This document shows, piece after piece, positions 24,784 through 33,938 of a stretch of DNA of 46,632 nt. The translations under genes were made by a program, and so were the position numbers. The DNA is taken from the NCBI GenBank assembly GCA_039916225.1, contig JBDSLU010000020.1:1-46632 (forward strand), read 5' to 3'. The notes under the pieces are model-generated. The model was not told the DNA's origin, did no database searches, and worked only from the letters and a program-made list of their open reading frames with translations. Positions within the stretch are counted from its first letter, which is position 1, and each line of letters starts with the position of its first letter. This stretch comes from JBDSLU01 sp039916225. GTDB lineage: Bacteria > Acidobacteriota > Vicinamibacteria > Vicinamibacterales > Vicinamibacteraceae.

Positions 24784-25425
24784 GTGCTCCGTTCAGCCTG
24801 CGCCGCGCTCCTCTGCGTGTTCATGGCCGCGGCCGCCCCGCGCGCCGCCGACGTTCCGACATCCCACCCCGCCGACGTGCCGACCTTCGCCGGTATCCCC
24901 TGGGGCGCCAGCCGCACCCAAGTGCTCGAAGCGGCCGCCGCGTCCGGCCTTCGCGTGGTGGCGACCTACGGCAACGACGTCGAGCTCGCCGGCGAGCCGT
25001 TCGGCGCCGAAGCCGTCGTCCACGCCATGCTCAGCCCGACCGACGGCCTGGTGCGCGTCCAGGTCCGGTTCGCCTCGAGCGACAAGCCGATGCGCACCTA
25101 CTCCACGGTGGTCGAGTCGCTGACCCGTCTTTATGGCCCGACCGAGCCGGTCGAGTTGTTCAAGCGGCCATACGTGCGCGGCGACGGCCGCGAGGACGAG
25201 GCCGTGCTCTCGGGCAAGGGCATGTTGATCGCCGCCTGGGGCGACGAGCGGCAGCCGGGTCAGGCCGCCGTGATCCTCCACGCCGGTCAGCCGGGGGTCG
25301 AGCTCGAGTTCGAGTCGCACGCGTGGAAGGCCGAGTCGAAGCGCCGCCGCACGGTGCCGAGCGGTCCGCCGGCCTACGCCAGCCTCGCTCCCTTCGCCGG
25401 CCCCACCTTCTCAGTCGGTCCGTAG
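24784..25425 (+). CDS. secreted protein of unknown function
   Basis: A 213-residue protein with a probable signal peptide (VLRSACAALLCVFMAAAAPRAA). The mature part begins with FAGIPWGASRTQVLEAAAASGLRVV, a pattern seen in small secreted proteins that open with a GIPWG-type turn, followed by a mixed alpha/beta body and a Lys/Arg-rich tail. I do not recognise a family. GTG 24784 has no Shine-Dalgarno but sits at the start site predicted from a sigma-54 element; ATG 24823 would destroy the signal peptide. Its last 15 bp overlap the convergent ADOP permease gene. Confidence 0.7.
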   Translation: MLRSACAALLCVFMAAAAPRAADVPTSHPADVPTFAGIPWGASRTQVLEAAAASGLRVVATYGNDVELAGEPFGAEAVVHAMLSPTDGLVRVQVRFASSDKPMRTYSTVVESLTRLYGPTEPVELFKRPYVRGDGREDEAVLSGKGMLIAAWGDERQPGQAAVILHAGQPGVELEFESHAWKAESKRRRTVPSGPPAYASLAPFAGPTFSVGP

Positions 25426-28044
25426 CGCCCGCAGCGGGTCGGTCGCCGCCGCCCGCCGTGCCGGCAGGTAGCTCGCCGACACCGCGACTGCGGCCAGCGT
25501 CATCGCCAGCGCCAGGTAGGTCACCGGGTCGCGAGGATCGACGCCGAACAGCCACTGCCGCAGCAGCGGCATCGCCAGCGCGGCCAGGCCCAGCCCCGCC
25601 ACGATGCCGGCGATGGCCAGGCGCGCCCCTTCACCCACCACCGTCCGCAGCACCGTGCCGCGGTTCGCGCCGAGCGCGAGCCTGACCCCGATCTCGCGCG
25701 TGCGCCGCGCCACCGACGCCGACACGGTGCCGTAGAGGCCCAGTGCGGCGAGCAGCAGCCCGGTGACACCGAGCCCGCCCGTGACGATCGCCGCGGCGCG
25801 CTGCGGGACCAGCGCGCTGCGCGTGTCTTCGGCCAGCACCGACACGGCCGGCGCCGGCAGCCGCGGATCCCGCGCCTGCACGGCCGCGGCGATGGCCGGG
25901 GCCACCGTGGCCGCCGGTCCGCGGACCAGGAGCGTCCGCCGCGAGTCCCGCATCTGCGCCAGCGGCACGTAGAAGAACGGCGGCGTGGTCTCGTCGAGCG
26001 ACGCGTACTTGGCGTCGCGGGCGATGCCGATGACCGTGGTGTCGGCGTCGCGGAAGCGGAAGGTACGGCCGATGACGTCGCCGCCGGGCGCCAGGAGGCG
26101 CGCCAGCGTCTCGTTGACCACCGCTACGCGCGGTGCCGCCTCGACGTCGCTGCGGTCGATGCGGCGCCCGCGCTGAATCGGCAGCCGCAGCACGTCGAAA
26201 TAGCCCTCGTCGACGCCGGTGTAGTGCGCGTCGCGGGTGGTCGTGCCGAACGTGATCGTATCGACCGAACTGCCGAACATCAGCGGGACCCGGGTGGCGT
26301 AGCTGACGGCGGTCACGCCGGGAACGGCGGTCATGCGCTCACGCAGCGCGGCGTAGAAGGCCGCGCTCGCGGCGGCGTCGTAGCCCCAGGCCTCCGCCTC
26401 GATGGTCGTGGCGAGCACGCCATCGCGCTCGAAGCCGGGGTCGACGCGGGCGCCGCGGTCCACCGCCCGCACGAACAGGCCGGCGGCGACGAGCAGTACC
26501 AGCGACAGTGCGAGCTGGCCGGCGACCAGGGCCCGACCGAGGCGCGAGTGGCGCCGCCCCGCCCCGGCGCTCTCGGCCTTGAGACGGTCGGTGATGTCGC
26601 GCCGTACGCCCTGCAGCACCGGCACCAGGCCGAACACGAGTCCCGCCACCAAGGAGAGGCCGACGGCGAAGGCGAGGACGCGAACGTCTGGCGAGATCTC
26701 GATAGTGACCGGGATCGATGCCGGCAGCGGCAGCCGCTCGAGGGCCGCCGTGGCGGCGGACGCGACCGCGAAGCCGCCGAAAGCCCCCAACACGAACAGC
26801 ACGAGCACTTCGGTGATCAGCTGGCGCATCAGGCGCAGCCGGCCGGCGCCGAGGGCTGCCCGGACGGCGAGGTCACGTCCGCGCGACACGTAGCGCCCAG
26901 ACAGCATCGCCGCGACGTTGACGCCGGCGATCAGGAGCACGAGGGCCGCCGCACCCAGCATCACACCGAGGAAGGCGGCCGTGGTCGTCTTGCCGCCCGG
27001 CAGGCCGGTGAGCGGCGTCACGCGAATCCGAGACTGCGTATCCGGCGTCTCGGCCTCGCCGATCGAGCGGCTGTAGGTCTCGGCGAGGGCCGACAGTTCG
27101 GCTTCCGCCGAGAGCGCGCTGGCGCCCGGGGCGAGACGCGCGAACCCCCACAGCCAGCTCCCGTGCTGCATGTTGGCTCGCGGCCGGAGCTGCGGCTGCA
27201 TCATCAGCGGCGCCCACGCGTCGAAGACCAGCCCCGTATAGAGCCCGCGGAAGGCCGGAGGCGCGACCCCGATGAGCGTGAAGGGATGCCCGTTGACCGA
27301 GATCGGCCGGCCGACCGCCCGGGGATCGCCGCCGAGATGGGTCAGCCAGAACGCATGGGAGACGACGAGCACCGGATGGGTGCTCGGCGTACGGTTCTCC
27401 TCGGCTGTGAAGAAGCGCCCGCGCAGCGGGACGACCCCCAGCACGTCGAAGTAGTTCGCCGTGACGAGGCTGCCGAGGACGGATGTCCCACCGGCGCCGT
27501 CGGAGATGGTGAGCGGCACCCGGCCCCAGGCCGCGAGCCCGTCGACGCGGCGCGCGTGATCGCGCAAGTGGAGAAAGCGCGGCCACCCGATCTGCTCGGC
27601 GGTGCCGCCGTCGCGGCGAGCCGGCTGGATGGCGATCAGCGTCGCTGGATCGGCGATGCCGGGCAGCGGTCGCAGCAGGATCGCGTTCATGGCGCTGAAC
27701 ACGGTCGTGACCGCGCCGCTGCCGAGGGCGACGACCAGAATCACGATCGTCGTGAAGAGCGGCGTCTGTCGCAGCGTGCGTCCGGCCAGCCGCAGATCCT
27801 GCAGCCACGAGGCCACCCACTGCTCCCAGCCGTGATCGCGGACGCGCTCGCGGACCAGCGTGGGCGGCCCGATCTCGGCCATCGCCGCGCGTCGCGCCGC
27901 CGCGGGCGTCAGGCCCCGTGCGACGTGCTGCGCCGCCGCCTCGTCGATCCAATGCCGCATCTCCTCGTCGATGTCGCGATCGGCGGCGGCGCGCCGGGTC
28001 AGCACCCGCAGGCCGTGCGTCAGGTGGCGCCAGAACGCGATCAC
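25411..28044 (-). CDS. ADOP-type MacB/FtsX ABC transporter permease
   Basis: An 877-residue permease. Residues about 1-80 are a cytoplasmic helical domain (DIDEEMRHWIDEAAAQHVARGL, AARRAAMAEIG) that marks acidobacterial duplicated orphaned permeases. Two FtsX/MacB units follow: first helix ...TTIVILVVALGSGAVTTVFSAMNAILLRPLP, periplasmic MacB_PCD region, three helices, then a second repeat ending VALSASYLPARRAAATDPLRALRTD-like. No ATPase gene is adjacent, as is usual for this family; the substrate is unknown. GTG 28044 overlaps the padR stop as GTGA. Confidence 0.92.
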   Translation of the reverse strand: MIAFWRHLTHGLRVLTRRAAADRDIDEEMRHWIDEAAAQHVARGLTPAAARRAAMAEIGPPTLVRERVRDHGWEQWVASWLQDLRLAGRTLRQTPLFTTIVILVVALGSGAVTTVFSAMNAILLRPLPGIADPATLIAIQPARRDGGTAEQIGWPRFLHLRDHARRVDGLAAWGRVPLTISDGAGGTSVLGSLVTANYFDVLGVVPLRGRFFTAEENRTPSTHPVLVVSHAFWLTHLGGDPRAVGRPISVNGHPFTLIGVAPPAFRGLYTGLVFDAWAPLMMQPQLRPRANMQHGSWLWGFARLAPGASALSAEAELSALAETYSRSIGEAETPDTQSRIRVTPLTGLPGGKTTTAAFLGVMLGAAALVLLIAGVNVAAMLSGRYVSRGRDLAVRAALGAGRLRLMRQLITEVLVLFVLGAFGGFAVASAATAALERLPLPASIPVTIEISPDVRVLAFAVGLSLVAGLVFGLVPVLQGVRRDITDRLKAESAGAGRRHSRLGRALVAGQLALSLVLLVAAGLFVRAVDRGARVDPGFERDGVLATTIEAEAWGYDAAASAAFYAALRERMTAVPGVTAVSYATRVPLMFGSSVDTITFGTTTRDAHYTGVDEGYFDVLRLPIQRGRRIDRSDVEAAPRVAVVNETLARLLAPGGDVIGRTFRFRDADTTVIGIARDAKYASLDETTPPFFYVPLAQMRDSRRTLLVRGPAATVAPAIAAAVQARDPRLPAPAVSVLAEDTRSALVPQRAAAIVTGGLGVTGLLLAALGLYGTVSASVARRTREIGVRLALGANRGTVLRTVVGEGARLAIAGIVAGLGLAALAMPLLRQWLFGVDPRDPVTYLALAMTLAAVAVSASYLPARRAAATDPLRALRTD

Positions 28045-28382
28045 GCGTCCGCCTTCAGCAGGCGAGCCACCGCCGCCGCGCGCCGGGTCCACTGCGCCGT
28101 CTCGTCATCCAGGCGCTTGCGGCCGCCCCGGGTCAGTGAGTAGACCTTGGCCCGGCGGCCACTCTCCGTCTGCTGCCAGGCGGCGTCGACCAGGCCGTCG
28201 CGCTCGAGCCGCTGGAACGCGATCAGCAGCGAGCCCGGGTTGACCTTGAAGACGCCGCGCGAGGTCTGCTCGATGCGGCGGGCGATGCCGAAGCCGTGCA
28301 TCGGTTCGAGGCTCAAGGCCTTCAGGATCAGCATGTCCATGGTGCCTTGGATGACGTCGGTGGATGGTGCGTCGTCGGTCAT
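28041..28382 (-). CDS. PadR family transcriptional regulator
   Basis: A 113-residue PadR-type winged-helix protein: QGTMDMLILKALSLEPMHGFGIARRIEQTS, then VNPGSLLIAFQRLERDGLVDAAWQQTESGRRAKVYSLTRGGRKRL, the typical recognition helix and wing. It overlaps the ADOP permease start by 4 bp and is coupled to it; PadR-ADOP pairs are common in Acidobacteria, where PadR is presumed to repress the operon. ATG 28382 is the family-typical start. Direct repeats and a palindrome just upstream (28391-28419) may be its operator. Confidence 0.93.
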   Translation of the reverse strand: MTDDAPSTDVIQGTMDMLILKALSLEPMHGFGIARRIEQTSRGVFKVNPGSLLIAFQRLERDGLVDAAWQQTESGRRAKVYSLTRGGRKRLDDETAQWTRRAAAVARLLKADA

Positions 28383-28390
28383 GGTGTTAC

Positions 28391-28419
28391 TCTTGATCGT
28401 CAAGATGTGAACGTCAAGA
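28391..28419. promoter_or_regulatory. candidate PadR operator/promoter
   Basis: Minus strand carries two copies of TCTTGACG spaced 14 bp (28412-28419 and 28398-28405), and CTTGA-TCG-TCAAG (28392-28404) is a palindrome. The site starts 9 bp upstream of padR, so a bound repressor would block its transcription. TTGACG could also serve as a -35 box. Confidence 0.5.
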
Positions 28420-28566
28420 GCTGAGACGACGGTGGGCGCCGGCCGGTTCCACCCGCGCCGACAAAGTTCGGACAGCCAACGGATCGAGACGCCGCCACCT
28501 GCGTCATATAGATGAGCTTCGAGCGCAACAGTAAGGCTCGGCTCGACGTAACATGCGCGGACGGGC

Positions 28567-29955
28567 ATGCTTCTCGACGATCTACCGACCGCTTCCCGCT
28601 ACGACGCCGTCATCGTCGGCGCCGGCCCGGCCGGCCTGTCGTGCGCGATGGCCCTCGCCGAGTCGCGGCGCCGTGTCCTGGTCATCGAATCGGGCGGCGC
28701 GCAGGCTGCGGCGGGCGCGCACAGCGTCGGCTACGGGCACTTCTCCGGCGGCTATTGGAACCAGCACTGGATCCGTGGCCTCGGCGGCACCTCGCAGGCG
28801 TGGACCGGCTGGTGCCCGATTCCCCGGCCCATCGATTTCGACAATCCGGCGATCGGGATCCGCTGGCCGGTCGCCTACGAGGCGATGGCCCCGTACTGGC
28901 GCCGGGCCGCCCCGATCCTCGATCACGACGCGCGATTCCTCGGCTACGAGGTGCCGTTCGTCCCCGGGTTCGTCTACCGGCCGGTGCCGACGATGCCGCC
29001 GACCCGGTTCGCCGAGAAGTTCGGGCCGGCGCTCCGGTCGTCGACGCAGATCGACGTGCTGCTCGATCATCCGGTGGTCGCGCTCGACGCCACCGCCGGA
29101 CGGACGGCGCTGACGGCGCTGACGCTGGCCCGCCCGGACGGCGGCGGCAACCGCCGCCTCGAGGTGACGCCGGCGCAGCCGGTCGTCATCGCCGCCGGCG
29201 GCCTCGGCAACGCGCAACTGCTGATGCTGCCGCGCGACGACGGAGCCAGCAGCGTCGGCAACGAGAGCGGCCTGGTCGGCCGCTACCTGATGGAGCACCC
29301 GCAGTTCACCCTCGCCGGTGAAGTGGTCACCGACGCCGAGCTCGATCGGTTGTGGCCAGCCGACAATCGGGGCTCGGGCATGCACGTCCTGGTGGCGGAG
29401 CCCGGCTTGGCGGTGGAGCGCGGCCTGCTCGGCGCCGGTCTGCAGTGCTCGCGCAAGACGCCCGACCACGAGATGGCGCGGTTTCTCGCTGCGGCGCGCG
29501 GCCGGCCGTTTTTCCACTACGAGATCACCATCCGCGGCGAGATGCGGCCGGTCGAGCACAATCGCGTGGTGCCGACCGCCGAGCGCGATGCCTTCGGCCT
29601 GCCCCGGCTGGCGGCGCGGTGCGTGCTCGATGCCGGCGACTTCCGCAACGCCGAGGAGACGCTGCGCGCCCTCGGCGAGACGCTGCTGCGGCTCGATCGC
29701 GGCCGTGTCCGCCTGAACAACGATCGCATCTACATGCGGGTCGACGGCCAGGGTCACACGCTCGGGACGACGCGGATGGGTGCGGAGGCGTCGACGTCCG
29801 TCGTCGACGGCGATTGCCGGGTCCACGGCTACGCCAACCTCTTCGTCGCTGGATCGTCGGTGTTCCCGAGCGGCGGCTATGCCAACCCGACGCTCACGAT
29901 CGTCGCGCTGGCGCTGCGGCTGGCCGATCGGCTGGCCGGAAAGGCCTCCACGTGA
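28567..29955 (+). CDS. GMC family FAD-dependent oxidoreductase
   Basis: A 462-residue flavoprotein: FAD-binding DAVIVGAGPAGLSCAMALAE near the start, VLVIESGG, and the GMC C-terminal pattern HTLGTTRMGAEASTSVVDGDCRVHGYANLFVAGSSVFPSGGYANPTLTIVALALRLAD. It resembles the flavoprotein subunit of membrane sugar or alcohol dehydrogenases (GMC_oxred_C with H and N catalytic residues in the HTLGTTRMG and YANPTLT areas). The donor is unknown. Its stop overlaps the GTG start of a short Tat protein as GTGA. No strong ribosome site is seen at 28567. Confidence 0.9.
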   Translation: MLLDDLPTASRYDAVIVGAGPAGLSCAMALAESRRRVLVIESGGAQAAAGAHSVGYGHFSGGYWNQHWIRGLGGTSQAWTGWCPIPRPIDFDNPAIGIRWPVAYEAMAPYWRRAAPILDHDARFLGYEVPFVPGFVYRPVPTMPPTRFAEKFGPALRSSTQIDVLLDHPVVALDATAGRTALTALTLARPDGGGNRRLEVTPAQPVVIAAGGLGNAQLLMLPRDDGASSVGNESGLVGRYLMEHPQFTLAGEVVTDAELDRLWPADNRGSGMHVLVAEPGLAVERGLLGAGLQCSRKTPDHEMARFLAAARGRPFFHYEITIRGEMRPVEHNRVVPTAERDAFGLPRLAARCVLDAGDFRNAEETLRALGETLLRLDRGRVRLNNDRIYMRVDGQGHTLGTTRMGAEASTSVVDGDCRVHGYANLFVAGSSVFPSGGYANPTLTIVALALRLADRLAGKAST

Positions 29956-30191
29956 CGACGTCCTCCTCCCGGCTGTCGCGGCGCGCGCTCTTCGGCCTCG
30001 GCGGATCGACGCTGCTCGTGGCCACCGCAGCCACCGCGTGGCGCTGGCGGACGTCGCGCGCCGAAGCGTCGTCACCGACCCGGGCCGACGGGCCGATCCC
30101 CTACGCCGACCACGACGGGTGGATGGTGTCGCCGGCCGAGAAGCAGGCGCTGCAGGCCCGCTCCGGCGATCCGGCGGGCGCCCCGCGCTGA
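29952..30191 (+). CDS. short Tat-exported protein coupled to GMC oxidoreductase
   Basis: A 79-residue protein starting at GTG 29952 and overlapping the GMC stop by 4 bp. It has a twin-arginine signal (SRLSRRALFGLGGSTLLVATAATAW) and a short mature part with IPYADHDGWMVSPAEKQALQA. GMC dehydrogenases often have a Tat-exported small subunit (gluconate dehydrogenase subunit 3 type), normally 150 residues or more; this one is much shorter, so it may be a minimal or eroded escort that carries the flavoprotein through Tat. No family is recognised. Confidence 0.65.
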   Translation: MTTSSSRLSRRALFGLGGSTLLVATAATAWRWRTSRAEASSPTRADGPIPYADHDGWMVSPAEKQALQARSGDPAGAPR

Positions 30192-30202
30192 CCCTCGATC
30201 CG

Positions 30203-32953
30203 ATGGCAAGCGAGCCGGCGCCCGCCGTCCACGACCGGGCCATCGACCGGAGCGACGTCGCGGTCGCCTGCGCCTGCGGGGGCATCGCGCTGGCGGCCTA
30301 CCTGCGCACGCTGGCGCCGGGGCTGACCTCCGACCTCGACTCGCCGATGTTCCAGTTCATCGGCCGTGCCCTCGGCGTCGCCCACAATCCCGGCTATCCG
30401 CTCTATACGCTCCTGACCTGGCCGATCGCGCAGATGCCCATCGGCGAGCTCGCCTGGCGCATCAACGTGTTCTCGGCGGTGATGGGGGCGGTCGCCACGG
30501 GCCTGGTCTATCTGGGGGCACGCCGGCTGGAGGCCCGGCCCATCGTCGGCGCCGCGGCCGCGCTGGGCTTCGCGGCCGGCGCGACGTTCTGGTCGCAGGC
30601 GGTGATCGCCGAGGTCTACACGTTGCACGCCGCGCTGGTCGGCGGCCTGCTCGTCGCCGCGTTCACGTGGAGCCGGTCGCGGCAGCCGGTGCACTTCTAC
30701 GCCGCGCTCGGCTGCCTTGCCGCCGGGCTCGGGCACCACACGACCATCCTCGCCTTCGCGCCGGGCCTGGCCTTGCAGGCACTGCTCGTCGATCGACGTT
30801 TCGTGTTCCGCCTCCGTACCTGGGCGACCTCCGCCGCGATCCTGGCCCTGGGCCTGCTGCCGTACGCGCTGATCCTCGTCCGCTCGCGCGATCCGGAGGC
30901 CTATGTCGAGTCGCGAGCGACCACCCTCGGCGAGCTGGCGCAGGTCGTGCTCGGGCGACAGTTCCAGGATCGGATCGTCAGCGCCGGCTGGCGCGAGCAG
31001 GTCGCCGCGCAGGCGCCGCTGCTCTGGGATCGGGTCTTCGTCGCCGACGTGACCGTGATCGGGCTCGCCTTCGCGGCCATTGGCGCGCTCTCGCTGCTGC
31101 GGCGGCGGCCGGGCGACGCCCTGCTCATGATCAGCGGCGGAGCCGTGGTCACCGCGTTCGCGGCTGGCTACGCCGTGCCGGACGTGCCGGTCTTCGTGAT
31201 TCCGGCGATCCTCTGCCTGTGGCTGTTCGCCGCGGCCGGAGGCGAACAGGCCTGTCGCCTCGCGGCTCGACTCCTGCCGGCGCCGGCGGTCGACGGGGTG
31301 CAGGCGCTGTTCTGCCTCGCCGCGCTGTCGCTGCCAATCTGGCTGACCTGGCAACACGCCGGCCGCGTCGATCGCAGCGGCGACCGGCAGGACGCCCTCC
31401 AGGTGCAGCGGCTGTTCGACGTGCTGCCGCCGCGCTCGGCGATCGTGTCCGGCGACTTCATCGCCGATCGCATGCTGCAGTACGAACGGCGCGGGCACGA
31501 TCGGCCCGGCGCCCGCGCGATCGCGATCGGGCCGCGCGATCCGGCGGCGTTGCGGGCGCTCCTCGTCGCGGAGGCCCACGTCGTCGCCTTTGCGCCCGCT
31601 GTCGATCGTCTCCGCTTCGAGGGACTGGACTTCTCGGCGACGCCGGTGGCGCTGCTCGACGGGCCGGTTGCCGACCTGATCGCACGCCTGCCGCGCGGCG
31701 CCGTGGTGGCGCTGGCGGTTCCGGCCGAGCACGCCGCCCGCTTCGCGCCGACCGTCGAACCGGCGCGGCGACGCCTTGGGACCGGCGTTCCGGCCGGCGG
31801 CGGCGACTTCGCGCTCGTCGGCGTGGTCGGCGATTCGACCCCGGCGCGCCTCGTCGACCATACCGGAGGCGCCCGCCTCGCCCTGCCGGCCGGCGACGGC
31901 GTGTGGGGCCACGGACGCAGCGAGCTCGACATCGTGGCGGAGGCCGGCTCGGCGGCGATCCGCCTGGGTGGGCGCGATCTGCTGCGGACGGCCACCGGCG
32001 TCGCGCTCGCCGTGTGGGCCCCCGACGGCATGCTGCTCCGCGTCGCCGCGCTCCAGGCCGAGGATGGCTATCTCGTGCCGGTCCCGGCCGGTCCCTTCTC
32101 GGCCTATCCGCTCATCGGAGCCGCAGACGGCCAGCTTTTGGCCCCGAACGCCTGGGTCGATGTCACGCCGTCGGTGGGAAGCGGCAGCATCGTCGTGCGC
32201 ATCCCGGTGGGAGCGCGGCTCGAACTCTATGCGAGCGACGACGCCAGGCTCAGCCCGAGAGTGCTCGAGCACGTCGGCCGGGGCCCGGTCGACCTGTCGG
32301 CGTTCGAGGCGCCGCCCGGCGTCGAACCCGATGCCGATGGTCCGCCGCGCCCTGCCGCGGTGTCCGTCGCCTTGCCCGACCGCGTCTCGTACACGGCTCG
32401 CGTCGTGGCCGCCGCCACGGAGGGCACGCCGGTCTCGGTGTTCCTGACCTTCGGCGGCCTGCCCCGGCGAGCCGCCGCCCGCCTCGTGTCCGCCGGCTCC
32501 GAGGGAGGATCGGTGCGAAGCGTCGATACCGCCGGGCTGCTCCGCGGGCCTGATCGTCGATCCGCGGTCATCCGGATGACGCGGGATGACCAGGAGCGGC
32601 TCATCGGCGCCGGGTGGTCGGCCGTCGAAACGGACGACGCCGGATCCTATCGCTGGATGGCCGACCGCGAAGCGCGCCTGCTGCTGCCGCCATCGACGCC
32701 GTGGCGCACGGTGACGGTGGATGCCTTCCGGCCCGACGGCACCGGCGCGGCAGGGCTCGGCATCCGGATCAACGGCGAAACCCTGCCAGCGCAACCGCTC
32801 CGGGGAGGCTGGCAGCGCTATGCCTGGACGCTGCCGCCGACCGCCAGCGTCGCCCTCGGCCGCGCGTCCGCCGAGCTCAGCCTGATCGTCGACGGACCGG
32901 CGTCGCCCCGAGGCCTGGCGGTCAGCGCCATCTGCTTCGACGATGCGCCCTGA
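30203..32953 (+). CDS. DUF2723 multispanning membrane protein with large C-terminal domain
   Basis: A 916-residue protein. Residues about 15-420 hold around ten membrane helices with the DUF2723 pattern (YLRTLAPGLTSDLDSPMFQFIGRALGVAHNPGYPLYTLLTWP; FWSQAVIAEVYTLHAAL; GLGHHTTILAFAPGLALQ), a family related to GT-C glycosyltransferases. The acidic LTSDLDSP motif takes the place of the GT-C catalytic acid. The remaining 480 residues are soluble, beta-rich and unassigned. It starts 12 bp after the Tat protein gene, so a GMC-Tat-DUF2723 operon is likely. A role in protein or envelope glycosylation is inferred. Confidence 0.85.
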   Translation: MASEPAPAVHDRAIDRSDVAVACACGGIALAAYLRTLAPGLTSDLDSPMFQFIGRALGVAHNPGYPLYTLLTWPIAQMPIGELAWRINVFSAVMGAVATGLVYLGARRLEARPIVGAAAALGFAAGATFWSQAVIAEVYTLHAALVGGLLVAAFTWSRSRQPVHFYAALGCLAAGLGHHTTILAFAPGLALQALLVDRRFVFRLRTWATSAAILALGLLPYALILVRSRDPEAYVESRATTLGELAQVVLGRQFQDRIVSAGWREQVAAQAPLLWDRVFVADVTVIGLAFAAIGALSLLRRRPGDALLMISGGAVVTAFAAGYAVPDVPVFVIPAILCLWLFAAAGGEQACRLAARLLPAPAVDGVQALFCLAALSLPIWLTWQHAGRVDRSGDRQDALQVQRLFDVLPPRSAIVSGDFIADRMLQYERRGHDRPGARAIAIGPRDPAALRALLVAEAHVVAFAPAVDRLRFEGLDFSATPVALLDGPVADLIARLPRGAVVALAVPAEHAARFAPTVEPARRRLGTGVPAGGGDFALVGVVGDSTPARLVDHTGGARLALPAGDGVWGHGRSELDIVAEAGSAAIRLGGRDLLRTATGVALAVWAPDGMLLRVAALQAEDGYLVPVPAGPFSAYPLIGAADGQLLAPNAWVDVTPSVGSGSIVVRIPVGARLELYASDDARLSPRVLEHVGRGPVDLSAFEAPPGVEPDADGPPRPAAVSVALPDRVSYTARVVAAATEGTPVSVFLTFGGLPRRAAARLVSAGSEGGSVRSVDTAGLLRGPDRRSAVIRMTRDDQERLIGAGWSAVETDDAGSYRWMADREARLLLPPSTPWRTVTVDAFRPDGTGAAGLGIRINGETLPAQPLRGGWQRYAWTLPPTASVALGRASAELSLIVDGPASPRGLAVSAICFDDAP

Positions 32954-32991
32954 GGCGAGATCTCCGGGACTCCAAGGCCAGATCGCATAGC

Positions 32992-33906
32992 ATGGAAAAA
33001 ACGATGTCAGTCGGGCCCGCGACGCACGCCACCACCCGACCCCATCCGATCCCGCTGCTCGCCGAGGGCGATACCCTCGGCGTCGTCGGCATGGGCGTGA
33101 TGGGCTGCACGATCCTGAAGGGCCTGCTGACCGCGCGGGCCCTCGCGCCCGAGCGCGTGTGGGGCACGTCGCGCTCCGCCGACACCTGCCGCGACGTCGC
33201 CGCCGACCTCGGCGTGCCGGTCGACCCCGACGTGCGGGCTCGCCTGTCGTCGGCCGGCGTCGTCGTGCTGTGCGTCAAGCCGGCGCAGGCTCCGGTCGCC
33301 CTCGCCGCGCTGGCCGAGGCGGGGCTGCGCCCGGATGCGCTGATCGTCTCGATCGCCGCCGGTGTCGACTCGACGCAGCTCTCGAGCATGCTCGGCACCG
33401 CCAACCCGATCGTCCGGGCGATGCCCAACACGCCGTGCGTGGTCGGCGAGGGCATGACCGCCATCTGCCGCGGCCCCCGCGCCACGCCGACCCATGTCGA
33501 GCAGGCGCGGCGGATCTTCGAGTGCGTCGGGCGCGCCGTCGAGACCGACGAGAAGCACTTCAACGCCATCACCGCGCTGTCGGGCAGCGGCCCGGCCTAT
33601 CACTACCTGATCATGGAGGCGATGGCCGACGCCGGCGTCCGCGTCGGCCTGCCGCGCGATCTGGCGCTGGCCCTGGTCGCGCAGACGACGCTCGGCGCGG
33701 CCCGCATGGTGCAGACGTCGGGGCGCCATCCCGCGGCGCTGCGCGACGACGTCACCACGCCGGCCGGCTGCACCATCGGCGGCCTGCTGATGCTCGAGGA
33801 CGGCAAGATCCGATCGGTGCTCGCGCGCGCGATCGAAGAGGCGACCCGCATCGCCAGCAAGCTCGGTCCAGCCGGACCCACCAAGCCGGCCGTGGACCCC
33901 CACTGA
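32992..33906 (+). CDS. proC: pyrroline-5-carboxylate reductase
   Basis: A 304-residue enzyme of proline synthesis (pyrroline-5-carboxylate + NAD(P)H to proline). It shows the Rossmann start TLGVVGMGVMGCTILKGLL, the middle motif IVRAMPNTPCVVGEGMTAI and the C-terminal signature ALSGSGPAYHYLIMEAMADAGVRVGL ... VTTPAGCTIGGLLMLEDG. About 25 extra N-terminal residues precede the fold; ATG 33004 is an alternative start. Length is slightly above the usual 265-280. It begins 38 bp after the DUF2723 gene without an obvious ribosome site. Confidence 0.93.
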   Translation: MEKTMSVGPATHATTRPHPIPLLAEGDTLGVVGMGVMGCTILKGLLTARALAPERVWGTSRSADTCRDVAADLGVPVDPDVRARLSSAGVVVLCVKPAQAPVALAALAEAGLRPDALIVSIAAGVDSTQLSSMLGTANPIVRAMPNTPCVVGEGMTAICRGPRATPTHVEQARRIFECVGRAVETDEKHFNAITALSGSGPAYHYLIMEAMADAGVRVGLPRDLALALVAQTTLGAARMVQTSGRHPAALRDDVTTPAGCTIGGLLMLEDGKIRSVLARAIEEATRIASKLGPAGPTKPAVDPH

Positions 33907-33938
33907 TCCACTCCAGACATCACTGATACAGGCCACAG

